DNA of 21,823 nucleotides from an uncultured Bacillota bacterium. Lineage in GTDB: Bacteria; Bacillota_I; Bacilli_A; Izemoplasmatales; UBA1188. A model generated the notes under the pieces. That model made no database searches and had not been told where the DNA came from. It was given only the letters and a program-made list of their open reading frames with translations. The stretch is from NCBI GenBank assembly GCA_937907585.1, contig CALCVH010000079.1:1-21823 (forward strand), read 5' to 3'. This document shows positions 14,150 through 21,823 of this stretch, in pieces (position 1 is the first letter of the stretch; each line of letters opens with the position of its first letter). The position numbers and the translations under genes are program-made.

Positions 14150-14869
14150 ATCTAAAGTATTTCCAATAAATTTTCTAATTATTTCATTATCGCTTGATTT
14201 AAGTTCATCTGGAGTTCCATAGAATAACACTTCTCCTTCATTTAAGAAAACTATCCTATCAGATATTTCCATAGCGAACTTCATCTCATGAGTAACTAGA
14301 ATCATTGTTCTCTCATTTTCTGATAACTTTTTAATAACATCTAATACTTCTTTGCTCATGAGAGGATCAAGAGCTGAAGTAGGTTCATCAAATAGAATAC
14401 ATTCAGGATTCATAGATAAAGTTCTCGCTATCGCAACCCTTTGTTTTTGACCACCTGATAAAGTTGTGACTTTTGAATTAATATAATCAGCCATTCCTAC
14501 CTTTTCAAGTTCACTTACCGCAATATCTATTGCTTCTTGTTTTTTTAGTTTTAAAACTTTTCTAAGTGGAAGGGTGATATTATTTAAAACACTTAAATTA
14601 GTAAAGAGATTGAATGATTGGAAAACCATTCCAATCTTCTTTCTTAAATCTACTAATTTTACATCTTTATCATAAATGTTCTTACCATCAAATAATATTT
14701 CACCATCATCTAATTCTTCTAGCCTATTAACCATTCTAATTAAAGTTGATTTACCAGTTCCAGATGGACCAATTATAGTCGTAACTTTTCCATCTTCAAA
14801 TGTTATATTAATATGCTTTAATACTTCTTTATTAGAAAATGATTTACTTACATTTTTAAATTCAATCAT
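14147..14869 (-). CDS. Amino-acid ABC transporter ATPase (lysine)
   Basis: A 240-aa GlnQ/HisP-type ATPase powering import. Walker A is G34-T42 (GPSGTGKST), Q-loop Q84, signature L137-SGGQ-Q141, Walker B CILFDEP with D161 and E162, D-loop SALD and switch H194. Length and the ending (FLNEGEVLFYG, then NEIIRKFIG) are those of the polar amino-acid uptake (PAAT) family. AGAGGTG precedes the ATG, 9 nt after the permease stop. It is the last gene of the binding protein-permease-ATPase operon; the lysine assignment rests on the riboswitch ahead of the operon. Confidence 0.95.
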   Translation of the reverse strand: MIEFKNVSKSFSNKEVLKHINITFEDGKVTTIIGPSGTGKSTLIRMVNRLEELDDGEILFDGKNIYDKDVKLVDLRKKIGMVFQSFNLFTNLSVLNNITLPLRKVLKLKKQEAIDIAVSELEKVGMADYINSKVTTLSGGQKQRVAIARTLSMNPECILFDEPTSALDPLMSKEVLDVIKKLSENERTMILVTHEMKFAMEISDRIVFLNEGEVLFYGTPDELKSSDNEIIRKFIGNTLD

Positions 14870-14878
14870 TTTGCACCT

Positions 14879-15682
14879 CTAATTAGAACTTAGTATTTCA
14901 ACTTTAGGAGCGCCTAATTTCTTATCAATAAATGATAAAATCTTAGTAACTGATAGAGTTAATAATAGATAGATTAATGCGCCAACTAACATAGTTTCCA
15001 TAAATGTATAGTCATACGATGCGGAAGTTTTTAATACAAAATACATTTCAGCGCACCCTATAACATTTAATACTGATGTATCTTTGATATTGATAACGAA
15101 TTCATTACCAATAGATGCCATCTGGTTTTTAATTGCTTGAGGAAATACTATATGCGTTAATGTTAAGAATGGCGACATACCCAAGCTTAAAGACGCTTCT
15201 ATTTGACCATAATCTACTGAATCAATACCTTTTTTAATAACTTCAGTTAGGTAAGCACCAGTATTGATAGAAACTACAATTAATCCAGCTTCACCTGGAG
15301 AAAAATGTAGTAAGCCAACAAGTCCATAATAGATAATCATCGCTTGAACCATCATTGGAGTTCCTCTAAAGATAGTTACGTAAACTTTAATTAATGTATC
15401 AAAGAATCTCACAACAATCTTTTTGATTAATGGGTCTCTTTTTTTGATTTTTATATTTCTAATTGACGCTAAAATGATTGCGATTATTAAACCAAATAAA
15501 GTGCCAAATAAAGAGACGCCTAGCGTCATCTTTATTCCTGATACAAACATTGAGCCATATCTGGTTAATACTGTAATAAATGCTTTAGGAAGTATTTTTG
15601 ATAATAAGAAGAATAGGGCTTTAAATATGTATCCAAATGTATGGTCGAAGAACCATTCATAAGGAAAGAATATTATGCCCAT
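14879..15682 (-). CDS. Amino-acid ABC transporter permease (lysine)
   Basis: A 267-aa HisM/GlnP-type permease. The family start is GIKMTLGVSLFGTLFGLIIA (about residue 49 on), then YVTIFRGTPMMVQAMIIYYG and the ATPase-contact EAA loop from E162 (EASLSLGMSPFLTLTHIVFPQA region). At least five membrane helices are present. The first 45 or so residues (FFPYEWFFDHTFGYIFKALFF) form an additional amphipathic or membrane segment before the core. The start is 2 nt after the binding-protein stop and has only a weak ribosome site, so coupling is likely. Homodimer assembly is usual for a single-permease operon. Confidence 0.94.
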   Translation of the reverse strand: MGIIFFPYEWFFDHTFGYIFKALFFLLSKILPKAFITVLTRYGSMFVSGIKMTLGVSLFGTLFGLIIAIILASIRNIKIKKRDPLIKKIVVRFFDTLIKVYVTIFRGTPMMVQAMIIYYGLVGLLHFSPGEAGLIVVSINTGAYLTEVIKKGIDSVDYGQIEASLSLGMSPFLTLTHIVFPQAIKNQMASIGNEFVINIKDTSVLNVIGCAEMYFVLKTSASYDYTFMETMLVGALIYLLLTLSVTKILSFIDKKLGAPKVEILSSN

Positions 15683-15684
15683 TA

Positions 15685-16491
15685 TTATCCAATAACCTCA
15701 TTCATAATTGATACTCTTTGTTCTTCTGTTATACCGCTTAATACTTCATTAATTCTATTCTTTAATTCGTAATTCTTTCTAATTCCAATAGATACCGCAA
15801 CATCTGATTCAGATACTTCAAATCCTGGATTTAATCTAACAAATGTTAAATCACTATTTTGCGCAACTATACCATTCGCAACAGGAAGTTCAACGATTGT
15901 ACAATCAACTACACCGCTTTTAATTGCGTTTAAAATTTGTGGTACTGTATCTAAGTTAGTTCCAGCTACAGCTCCTTTAGCGACTAGTTGTGGTACTAAA
16001 TCAGCGTAGATTGTTCCAGTTTGTCCAATAACCTTAGCTCCCGAAAAATCATTAATCGATGTAGCGCTAGCGAAGCTAGATCCAGCTTTCATTAATACTA
16101 CTTCTTCTGATCTATAATATGGATTTGTGAAATCGATCTGTTCTCTTCTTTCTATAGTATCAGACATTCCAGCGATGATTAAGTCAATTTCATTTGCGTT
16201 TAATGCTGGGATTAATCCTGTCCATTCATACGCTCTAATAACAAGTTCCATTCCGAGTGCTTCAGCTATTTTCTTAGCGATTCTAACATCATATCCATCA
16301 GCGAATCCACCAGGAACGTTTTCGATAGGAACGTTGTTATCAGTCTTTTCTGTTTCAGTGTAGTTGAATGGACTATAATCACATTCCATACCTACTACTA
16401 GTCTTTGTGTTTCATTTGTAGTCTTATTACATCCTACAAGCATAAATGAAACTGTTAATACTAAAATTAATACTGCTAAAATTCTCTTCAT
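15685..16491 (-). CDS. Amino-acid ABC transporter binding lipoprotein (lysine)
   Basis: A 268-aa extracellular solute-binding protein family 3 member. The lipobox is L18-V19-G20-C21 after a hydrophobic signal. Family landmarks are LVVGMECDYSPFNY, GYDVRIAKKIAEALGMELVI, W-x-G-L-IPALNANEIDLIIAGM, SDTIERREQIDFTNPYY and VGQTGT-type VIGQTGTIY. It captures the amino acid outside the cell and hands it to the permease. GGAG lies 8 nt before the ATG, just after the riboswitch terminator. The lysine riboswitch points to lysine as ligand; sequence alone would only say polar amino acid. Confidence 0.95.
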   Translation of the reverse strand: MKRILAVLILVLTVSFMLVGCNKTTNETQRLVVGMECDYSPFNYTETEKTDNNVPIENVPGGFADGYDVRIAKKIAEALGMELVIRAYEWTGLIPALNANEIDLIIAGMSDTIERREQIDFTNPYYRSEEVVLMKAGSSFASATSINDFSGAKVIGQTGTIYADLVPQLVAKGAVAGTNLDTVPQILNAIKSGVVDCTIVELPVANGIVAQNSDLTFVRLNPGFEVSESDVAVSIGIRKNYELKNRINEVLSGITEEQRVSIMNEVIG

Positions 16492-16511
16492 CTTAAATTC
16501 TCCTTTTTTCT

Positions 16512-16545
16512 AAAATAAAAGATTGCATTTCTATTAATGCAATCT
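16512..16545 (-). terminator. Riboswitch-controlled terminator
   Basis: AGATTGCATT and AATGCAATCT (16520-16529 with 16536-16545) form a 10-bp stem with a 6-nt loop; the minus-strand U-run is TTTATTTT. It lies between the aptamer and the binding-protein gene, where an attenuator is expected. Confidence 0.85.
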
Positions 16546-16561
16546 AAAGAGAATTATAGAC

Positions 16562-16730
16562 TCATTAATAGCTCCTCTGCTTTTTATGCAGGAGTCCATA
16601 ACCTATTATGACTATGGCCCAACTAATAAAAGATGCCTCTTTTATCGTTTCGGCGAACCACTCCTTTTCTAGTTATCACTAAGTGCCCTTTCAAACTAGT
16701 ACTCTTAGGATTCGCTCCTCTATTCAATCT
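16562..16730 (-). promoter_or_regulatory. Lysine riboswitch (L box)
   Basis: In minus-strand order it carries the lysine aptamer consensus: AGAGGAGCGAA, AAGAGTA, GAAAGGGC, AAAGGAGTGGTTCGCCGAAA, a hairpin ATAAAAGAGGC-type arm, TTGGGCCAT with its partner TTATGGACTCC, and GCAGAGGAGCTATT closing P1. The order and spacing follow the Bacillus lysC leader closely. Lysine binding stabilises P1 and lets the downstream terminator form, so the transporter is made when lysine is scarce. CTATTAATG of the P1 3' strand (16563-16571) is exactly complementary to CATTAATAG in the terminator (16531-16539), giving the antiterminator. Confidence 0.93.
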
Positions 16731-16740
16731 TTATGTAAAT

Positions 16741-16768
16741 ATTTTGGCACGATTTTTTAATTAGTCAA
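16741..16768 (-). promoter_or_regulatory. Promoter of the lysine transporter operon
   Basis: TTGACT (16763-16768), 16-bp spacer, CAAAAT (16741-16746) preceded by TGC, an extended -10 form. It lies just ahead of the riboswitch aptamer. Confidence 0.6.
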
Positions 16769-16793
16769 TACTTTTTTTAAAAAAATATTTCGT

Positions 16794-19001
16794 CTATTTT
16801 TTGAACTCACTAATATATGAAGCAACAACCTTATCTATGATTTCATCCCAACTGATAGGTATTGTTTTTCTAGCGTTTAATCCAACTTCTTCTAATTTTC
16901 CACTTTCAAAAATACTAATAATTTTATTATGCATACTAGAAACATTGTTCTCTTCAGTATATCCATTATATTCATCAGTTATTATTTCAGATGCATTAGA
17001 ATCCTTAATAACTAGTGATGGAAGGCTAGATAACGCAGCCTCTCTTACTACAAGTGGAGCGTTATCATATAAAGATGGAAAAAAGAATAGATCGCTTGCT
17101 TCATACAAACCAAATAATAGTTTTCTATTTTCTACTTTTCCTAAAAATAGTGCTCTATCAATAATTCCATTTTTTGTTGCGTATGATTTGATATCATCTT
17201 CATCATATCCTGTTCCCGCAAATAAGCATATATAATCATCAGGTAGTTCTTTTAAAGTATCTAATACAAGTTTGATGTTTTTATGCCATATCTGTTGACC
17301 AACAAATAATAGTTTCTTCTTATCCATTGGAATATTATATGTTTTTATCGCTTCATTTTTAAATTCAATAGGATCTCCTATAGGCATAGCTTCAACGCCA
17401 TTTTCCATATATGATAATGGACCAGTGTATCCATATTCTCTTAAAGTGTTCATAGTTGATTTACTACAAGCCCATACAACATCGATTCTACAATAAAAAT
17501 CAACAATCATTGAAACGAATATTTTAGATAATAACTTACTATGTGTAATATGGAAACAATCATCATAATACTTGCTGTGGAAAGTAGTAACAGTTGGTAT
17601 TTTATGTCTTCTTGCATATCGTTCAATTAGTCTACCAGATACAAATGGAGAATGAATATGAATGATATCAAAATTCTGCTTTTTTAAGAATCTTAAAACC
17701 CTAATTGATGCAAATGGATAACATATATTAAACGGAATAAATGGTATTTTAAATATTCCAAGTCTAAATACTTCATATGATAATTTAACTCTTTCTTGTC
17801 CTTTTTCTTTTGGACAAATTACTATAGGAATGTGTCCCTTCTTTTGAAGTTCTCTAGCGTACTGATCAATCGTTCTTATAACTCCATCCATCAAAGGATA
17901 AAATACATCGCATACGAGCGCAATTTTAAGTGGTCTATCACTAGGAACTTCTCTTTTGAATTTAAGAGTGTTTTTAATAGCGATACGCATTACTACGAAT
18001 AATCCAATTATAATCCATGAATAATAAACTAGTGCACGCCATAATATCATAGCCCAGAATAAAGCTCCGCCTTCTAAAGATGAGAACACTAAATAGAATG
18101 ATCCTTCCGCAACACCTGAATTACCAGGAGTAGGAATGATAGTTATCGCTAGATAAATATATACTGTCATTGAGAATATTGTAAAATAATCAACATTTCC
18201 ACCAAAAGCTTTCATTGCGAAATATGGGGTTGATAATATTCCTATTTGATATACTATTGACCAGAAGAATACAATAAATAAGAATACTGGTCTTTTAATC
18301 ATATCTTTAATGATTGATACATATTCATTTAACGCTGATACAACTTTATTAGTTCTAGATTCACAATCTTTAACAATATGAAGTTTTTGTCCTATTTTCA
18401 TTATGAATCTTAAAAAGATTGCAAACGGTTTAGGAACTATCGCAAAAATTATAATAGTAACAGGTAATATCGCATAAAAACCAAGTCCTACAAATGTCGC
18501 AACTTTAAGAAATGATAAAGATTCTAACATTTGTGGATATAGTATTAAAACGACTATTGCGACAATGATAAAAGCTATTTGTTGAGTTAAGAATCCAGCG
18601 ATTGTGACCGCTGATGCTGCGCCAGATGAATATCCTCTTTTATGTAGATAATGAATTTGGAATGGTTGGCCGCCTGCGCCAAATGGCGTAATGTTATCCG
18701 CATATTTACCATAGGTCGCAACTTCAAAAGCACCTCTTGGATCATATCTTCCACCAGCCCTCATCAACATTCTTTTATATTTCATAAAATCCGCAAAGAG
18801 CGCAACTAAAAAAGATGCTATACCAAATAGTAAGAACCAGACATTAATGCCTGAAATATCAAACTTAGATGAATCACCAGAATTATTAATTAATTCTCTA
18901 CCCGCAATAAATCCAACAATTGTTAGATTTATCACAATAGTTATAACTAAGGTTATTATTCTTTTCTTTTTATCTTTTTTGTTAGTAACATCGTTATTCA
19001 T
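16794..19001 (-). CDS. Flippase-type membrane domain fused to GT4 glycosyltransferase
   Basis: About 735 aa. Residues 1-345 are a multi-helix domain of the LPG-synthase-TM/UPF0104 family (as in the N-terminus of MprF), with NITPFGAGGQPFQIHYLHKRG and IPTPGNSGVAEGSFY as its signatures. Residues about 353-735 are a GT-B, GT4-family glycosyltransferase: KIALVCDVFYPLMDGVIRT, HIHSPFVSGRLIE, TVTTFHSKYYDD, YMENGVE, LLFVGQQIWHKN, LFLGKVEN and FFPSLYDNAPLVVREAA (donor site; the first Glu of E-x7-E is Asp). The closest known group is diacylglycerol glucosyltransferases. A glycolipid made on the inner face and moved outward by the same protein is the natural reading, by analogy with MprF. The ATG at 18999-19001 was chosen because GAGGTG lies just before it; an in-frame TTG four codons earlier would swallow that site. 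Confidence 0.9.
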   Translation of the reverse strand: MNNDVTNKKDKKKRIITLVITIVINLTIVGFIAGRELINNSGDSSKFDISGINVWFLLFGIASFLVALFADFMKYKRMLMRAGGRYDPRGAFEVATYGKYADNITPFGAGGQPFQIHYLHKRGYSSGAASAVTIAGFLTQQIAFIIVAIVVLILYPQMLESLSFLKVATFVGLGFYAILPVTIIIFAIVPKPFAIFLRFIMKIGQKLHIVKDCESRTNKVVSALNEYVSIIKDMIKRPVFLFIVFFWSIVYQIGILSTPYFAMKAFGGNVDYFTIFSMTVYIYLAITIIPTPGNSGVAEGSFYLVFSSLEGGALFWAMILWRALVYYSWIIIGLFVVMRIAIKNTLKFKREVPSDRPLKIALVCDVFYPLMDGVIRTIDQYARELQKKGHIPIVICPKEKGQERVKLSYEVFRLGIFKIPFIPFNICYPFASIRVLRFLKKQNFDIIHIHSPFVSGRLIERYARRHKIPTVTTFHSKYYDDCFHITHSKLLSKIFVSMIVDFYCRIDVVWACSKSTMNTLREYGYTGPLSYMENGVEAMPIGDPIEFKNEAIKTYNIPMDKKKLLFVGQQIWHKNIKLVLDTLKELPDDYICLFAGTGYDEDDIKSYATKNGIIDRALFLGKVENRKLLFGLYEASDLFFFPSLYDNAPLVVREAALSSLPSLVIKDSNASEIITDEYNGYTEENNVSSMHNKIISIFESGKLEEVGLNARKTIPISWDEIIDKVVASYISEFKK

Positions 19002-19037
19002 ATAACACCTCAAGCGTTTTTATCGCGCAGCCTTTAT

Positions 19038-19043
19038 ATTATA
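19038..19043 (-). promoter_or_regulatory. -10 box for the flippase-GT4 gene
   Basis: A perfect TATAAT about 36 nt before the ATG; no recognisable -35 box 16-18 nt upstream. The leader would be about 30 nt with GAGGTG near its end. Confidence 0.4.
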
Positions 19044-19124
19044 GCGCACTTTTCCTACTTTTATTTTTATATTTACATTAAGTATAGAAATTAAGTGAAA
19101 TAAAAGCGAAAAAGATAAAAAGTA

Positions 19125-19154
19125 AATAAAACAACCGAAGATTATTCCTCGATT
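19125..19154 (-). terminator. Terminator of the cardiolipin synthase gene
   Basis: On the minus strand AATCGAGG and CTTCGGTT pair over 8 bp (two G-U) around the loop AATAAT, then GTTTTATTTAC. It begins 13 nt after the stop. Confidence 0.65.
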
Positions 19155-19166
19155 ATCTTAAAAATT

Positions 19167-20723
19167 TTATAATAAAGCTCTAAAAATTGTTAGGATTGAA
19201 ATGATAAGTCTTTGAAATATATTAATCTTATAATTTGATTTAACCTCTATAGATACTGCTTCCATCTCTTTAAAATCTTCAACCATATCCTTTATACAAG
19301 GCGTATCATACATAGTTATACCACATTCAAAGTGATGAACTAAACTTCTAAAATCAAAATTTATCGTTCCAGTGAAAGCTAGATTATCATCAGCGACCAT
19401 CTGTTTTTCATGATTGAACCCTGGTTTATATAAATATACATGCACCCCGGCTTTAGTTAGCTCATTAAAATTGCTTTTGGCTAGCCAATAAACTAATCTT
19501 TTATCTGGTATTCCAGGAACAAATAGTTTAACATCAACATATCTTTTAGCCGCATTTTTTAATGCCTCCATCAGTCTATAAGTTGGAATTAAATATGGTG
19601 ATGATATCCACAATGTCTCATCTGCCTTATCAATTATTTGAAGATAGTTTTCTTCCCCTATCGGTTCATTTTTAGAATATCCTCCAGGTCCACCACCAAA
19701 CATATAAACATATCCTGGTTCATCATACTTTTCATAATCATAAACACAATATTTGTTATAATCACTGACAGTGTGAGACGCTAGATCATAGTTTTCTAAA
19801 AATACCGCAATGAAATTGGATATTCCTCCTCCTTCAACTTTGATCATTGTATCTTTCCAATATCCAAATCTAAATTCATCGTTAGCGTATTCATCAGCGA
19901 GATTCATTCCACCAGTATATGCTTCTTTATGGTCGATAATAGCGATTTTTCTATGGTCTCTATTATTATATGTTCCAGATAAGAATGGTTTAAATGGGTG
20001 AAATTTATAACACTTTATTCCACGCTTTCTCATTATCTTATCATACTTATTAGGAAGCGATCCAAAACATCCAAGCGCGTCATATACCAATCTAACTTCA
20101 ACTCCTTCTTTAGCTTTTTCGATTAGTATATTTTCTATTTTGTTCCACCACTTGCCTTCAGATATTATAAAGAATTCTAGAAATATAAATTCCTTTGCTG
20201 ATTTTAAAGATTCAACGAATGACGGAAAGAATGTTTCTCCATTCTTATAGTACGTAACTCTATTCTCACTATTATTATGCAATCTAGTTACTTTTCTTAA
20301 ATATTTAAATACACTTCTATATCTTAGAGGTACGTTTTCTTTAAATTTAAACTTTTCCTCATCATTAATGTCAAACAATACATCTAGTTGTTCATTAATC
20401 TGTTTTAGTATTTTTCTATCTCTTCTTCTCAAACCATGATTAGCGAAAAATACATACATTATAAACGCTATTAAAGGAAACACGAATAATACAATAATCC
20501 ATGGAATTTTATATTCAGGATTTTCTCTTTTATTCACAACCAATAAAAATACTATTATCTCAACAGTTCTTTCTATTAAAAATACAATAAATGTATTATT
20601 AATCCATCCTTCAGCGTATTGTCTAAATATAGTTAACGCTATAACTATAGTAATGATTTCAATGATAGATATTATCGCCGTAAATACTAATGGCGAAAAT
20701 AATTTTCTAAAAAATCTTTTCAT
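19167..20723 (-). CDS. cls: Cardiolipin synthase, phospholipase D type
   Basis: A 518-aa membrane enzyme joining two phosphatidylglycerols into cardiolipin and glycerol. Two N-terminal helices (about residues 12-33 and 43-62) and a third near 72-93 precede the catalytic part. Both HKD motifs are complete: H257-x-K259-x4-D264 (DHRKIAIIDHKEAYTGG) and H438-x-K440-x4-D445 (HEKQMVADDNLAFTGTINFD). The length and the LEFFII and SSPYLIP segments are standard for bacterial Cls. AAGAGGC lies before the ATG. It lies next to the glycolipid flippase-GT gene, though each has its own promoter, so the area is a membrane-lipid cluster. A palindrome shared with the foldase operon overlaps its promoter. Confidence 0.95.
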   Translation of the reverse strand: MKRFFRKLFSPLVFTAIISIIEIITIVIALTIFRQYAEGWINNTFIVFLIERTVEIIVFLLVVNKRENPEYKIPWIIVLFVFPLIAFIMYVFFANHGLRRRDRKILKQINEQLDVLFDINDEEKFKFKENVPLRYRSVFKYLRKVTRLHNNSENRVTYYKNGETFFPSFVESLKSAKEFIFLEFFIISEGKWWNKIENILIEKAKEGVEVRLVYDALGCFGSLPNKYDKIMRKRGIKCYKFHPFKPFLSGTYNNRDHRKIAIIDHKEAYTGGMNLADEYANDEFRFGYWKDTMIKVEGGGISNFIAVFLENYDLASHTVSDYNKYCVYDYEKYDEPGYVYMFGGGPGGYSKNEPIGEENYLQIIDKADETLWISSPYLIPTYRLMEALKNAAKRYVDVKLFVPGIPDKRLVYWLAKSNFNELTKAGVHVYLYKPGFNHEKQMVADDNLAFTGTINFDFRSLVHHFECGITMYDTPCIKDMVEDFKEMEAVSIEVKSNYKINIFQRLIISILTIFRALL

Positions 20724-20749
20724 AATGCCTCTTATAATAGTTCTATTTT

Positions 20750-20778
20750 ATTGTATCATTTTTTAATGATAATAAAAA
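20750..20778 (-). promoter_or_regulatory. Promoter and palindrome of cls
   Basis: An extended -10 TGATACAAT (TACAAT at 20750-20755) with TTTTTA 17 bp upstream (20773-20778), the latter lying in the U-run of the preceding terminator. The palindrome TATCATT-N4-AATGATA (20754-20771) fills the spacer and touches the -10 box, as at the foldase promoter. Confidence 0.5.
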
Positions 20779-20811
20779 GAAAATAGCCTTTCATTGCTAC
20801 TTTCTTTTTAT
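20772..20811 (-). terminator. Intrinsic terminator of the flavodoxin gene
   Basis: A 16-bp stem (20772-20787 with 20796-20811, one G-U pair) with an 8-nt loop, core GTAGC/GCTAT, and a U-rich 3' arm. It begins 8 nt after the stop. Confidence 0.85.
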
Positions 20812-20818
20812 AACTCTT

Positions 20819-21271
20819 TTATTTAAAATAATTGTTTAATTTTTCTAGTTCTTCTTTATATTTTGATGGTTGTTTTAGATTAACAACTTGAGCGTTTGGA
20901 TACAATGAACTGATTACTTTTTCTGCTTTTTTAGCTTGTCCACCACCGCTATATAAAACAAAGACTACCTTTTTATTTTCTAAATTTGTTTCTTTTAATA
21001 CGCTATTAATTGGTGGCGTTAATCTTCCATTCCATATTGGTGAGCCTATAAATACTTCATCATATTCACTAATATTGTTATCGTAATTAACCAATTCCGC
21101 ATTCTTCTTTTTAAGCGCGTCAAATCCACCTTTCATCATAGCGAACAACATATGTTTACTAAGCTTATAAGTTGTTTCAACTTTTCTTATATCAAAATTC
21201 TTTTCTTGTAAATATTTACTAACGGTATCACCACTACCAGTATTAGTATAATAAATAAATAGTCTTTTCAT
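20819..21271 (-). CDS. Flavodoxin-family protein
   Basis: About 150 aa with a Rossmann-like flavodoxin layout: LFIYYTNTGSGDTVSKYL, with the FMN phosphate loop at T9-T16 (TNTGSGDT), VFIGSPIWNGRLTPPINSVL (the second FMN loop with a Trp) and VVFVLYSGGGQAKKAEKV. It resembles the flavodoxin/flavin-reductase group (Flavodoxin_4 type) rather than long-chain electron carriers. I chose the ATG at 21269-21271: GGAGAT lies just before it, while the in-frame ATG four codons earlier (21283) would contain that ribosome site. The gap to the surface-protein gene is 20 nt, so they may share a transcript. The redox partner is unknown. Confidence 0.88.
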   Translation of the reverse strand: MKRLFIYYTNTGSGDTVSKYLQEKNFDIRKVETTYKLSKHMLFAMMKGGFDALKKKNAELVNYDNNISEYDEVFIGSPIWNGRLTPPINSVLKETNLENKKVVFVLYSGGGQAKKAEKVISSLYPNAQVVNLKQPSKYKEELEKLNNYFK

Positions 21272-21291
21272 TTTTATCTCCATAAAGAATT

Positions 21292-21823
21292 TTATTTGCT
21301 ATATATAATATTTACTTTTGATAAATCGTCAACCCATTTATCACCTTTTGTAACGTTATTCCATTCTTCTTCGCTACCATTATAATTAACTGTAGATAAT
21401 TTTATACATCCTTTAAATGCATCGTGACCAATACTAGTTAATGTGCTAGGTAGTGTGATTGACTCTAATTCTATACAATCTTCAAACGCACTAAAGATTA
21501 TTTCTGTAAGTCCTTCAGAAATAGTTACTTCTTTTAGACTACTACATCCACTAAATGTATACATTCCAATCTGTTCAACTTTGCTTGGAATAGTTATGCT
21601 TGTTAAAGATGTGCAGTTGCTAAATGCCATATCTTCAATTGAAGTTATACTTTCAGGTAAAGCAATAGTATTTAATGATGTACATCCAAAGAATGCGCTA
21701 GTACCTATTTCTGTAACAGTATTTGGAATTGTGATATTAGTTAGTCCTGTACAATCATTAAATAATCCATTGCCTATTCTTGTGATAGAATCAGGAATTA
21801 TAAAATCAGTTAGTAATATACAT
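21292..21823 (-). CDS. BspA-like leucine-rich repeat surface protein (C-terminal part)
   Basis: The frame is open to the right edge, so the start lies outside the window; at least 177 residues are visible and an internal Met at 21630 is not the start. It consists of about seven 23-residue BspA-type (LRR_5, Treponema pallidum type) repeats of the form L-x-x-I-x-I-P-x-x-V-x-x-I-G-x-x-A-F-x-x-C-x-x-L, for example ITIPNTVTEIGTSAFFGCTS and ITLPSTLTSIGHDAFKGCIK. It ends in the usual cap YNGSEEEWNNVTKGDKW. There is no C-terminal anchor, so attachment must be N-terminal (likely a lipoprotein) or it is secreted. Such proteins bind host or neighbouring-cell surfaces in gut and oral bacteria. Confidence 0.93.
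   Translation of the reverse strand, partial: CILLTDFIIPDSITRIGNGLFNDCTGLTNITIPNTVTEIGTSAFFGCTSLNTIALPESITSIEDMAFSNCTSLTSITIPSKVEQIGMYTFSGCSSLKEVTISEGLTEIIFSAFEDCIELESITLPSTLTSIGHDAFKGCIKLSTVNYNGSEEEWNNVTKGDKWVDDLSKVNIIYSK

Noticed and set aside
16546..16740. Possible tRNA or T-box leader upstream of the amino-acid transporter
   Set aside because: No T-box sequence (TGGNACCGCG type) or cloverleaf is present; the conserved blocks match the lysine aptamer in order and spacing.
16801..17235. 144-aa plus-strand open frame
   Set aside because: It is antisense to the GT4 domain of the flippase-glycosyltransferase gene, whose motifs fix the coding strand.
1..21823. CRISPR arrays, insertion sequences, prophage or defence systems
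   Set aside because: I saw no regularly spaced repeats, transposase, integrase or nuclease-helicase genes; all large frames are accounted for by housekeeping or envelope functions.

Overview
The window is about 22 kb of AT-rich bacterial DNA with short Shine-Dalgarno leaders (GGAGG-type), lipoprotein signal peptides, short intergenic gaps and dense small operons. The gene set (oxaloacetate decarboxylase/pyruvate carboxylase-type carboxyltransferase, YycJ/WalJ, family I pyrophosphatase, a Gx-transporter/NusG domain II protein, a lysine riboswitch, BspA-type leucine-rich repeats) suggests a low-GC Gram-positive anaerobe of the Bacilli/Mollicutes neighbourhood, perhaps a gut lineage such as Erysipelotrichales, RF39 or Izemoplasmatales relatives. 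The placement is inference. All 21 visible stop codons are TAA (17) or TAG (4); none is TGA, and every Trp codon I checked is TGG.

Layout. 1-2409: 5' part of a carboxyltransferase gene (minus), a small lipoprotein (plus) converging on a DUF898-like membrane protein (minus) through a shared 22-bp terminator, a tRNA-Gly(TCC) with its own promoter and terminator, and a second small lipoprotein (minus). 2521-2980: a frameshifted, truncated choline-kinase/LicA-type pseudogene. 2982-3764: yycJ, with no Shine-Dalgarno and a -10 box 7 nt before its ATG. 3923-9853: a two-gene plus-strand operon for very large secreted foldase-like paralogues (1153 and 816 aa). 9899-14869: minus-strand clusters holding a fused Gx-transporter/NusG-II protein coupled to a DUF523 protein, khpA-rpsP, a membrane PH-like protein with ppa, bcp with a membrane protein, and the end of an ABC transporter. 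14147-16491: amino-acid ABC transporter (ATPase, permease, lipoprotein binding protein) under a lysine riboswitch, so very probably a lysine importer. 16794-21271: envelope lipid genes, namely a flippase-GT4 glycosyltransferase fusion and cardiolipin synthase, then a flavodoxin. 21292-21823: the end of a BspA-like surface protein that continues past the window.

Taken together the region is chromosomal and housekeeping in type, with no insertion sequence, phage gene or CRISPR array seen. A cell-envelope theme recurs: secreted foldases, glycolipid synthesis, cardiolipin and lipoproteins. The most notable points are the paired giant foldases with a DxDxDG-type loop at equivalent sites, the glycolipid synthase/flippase fusion, the Gx/NusG-II fusion, two likely leaderless genes, promoters whose -35 box sits inside the preceding terminator, and shared palindromes at envelope-gene promoters.
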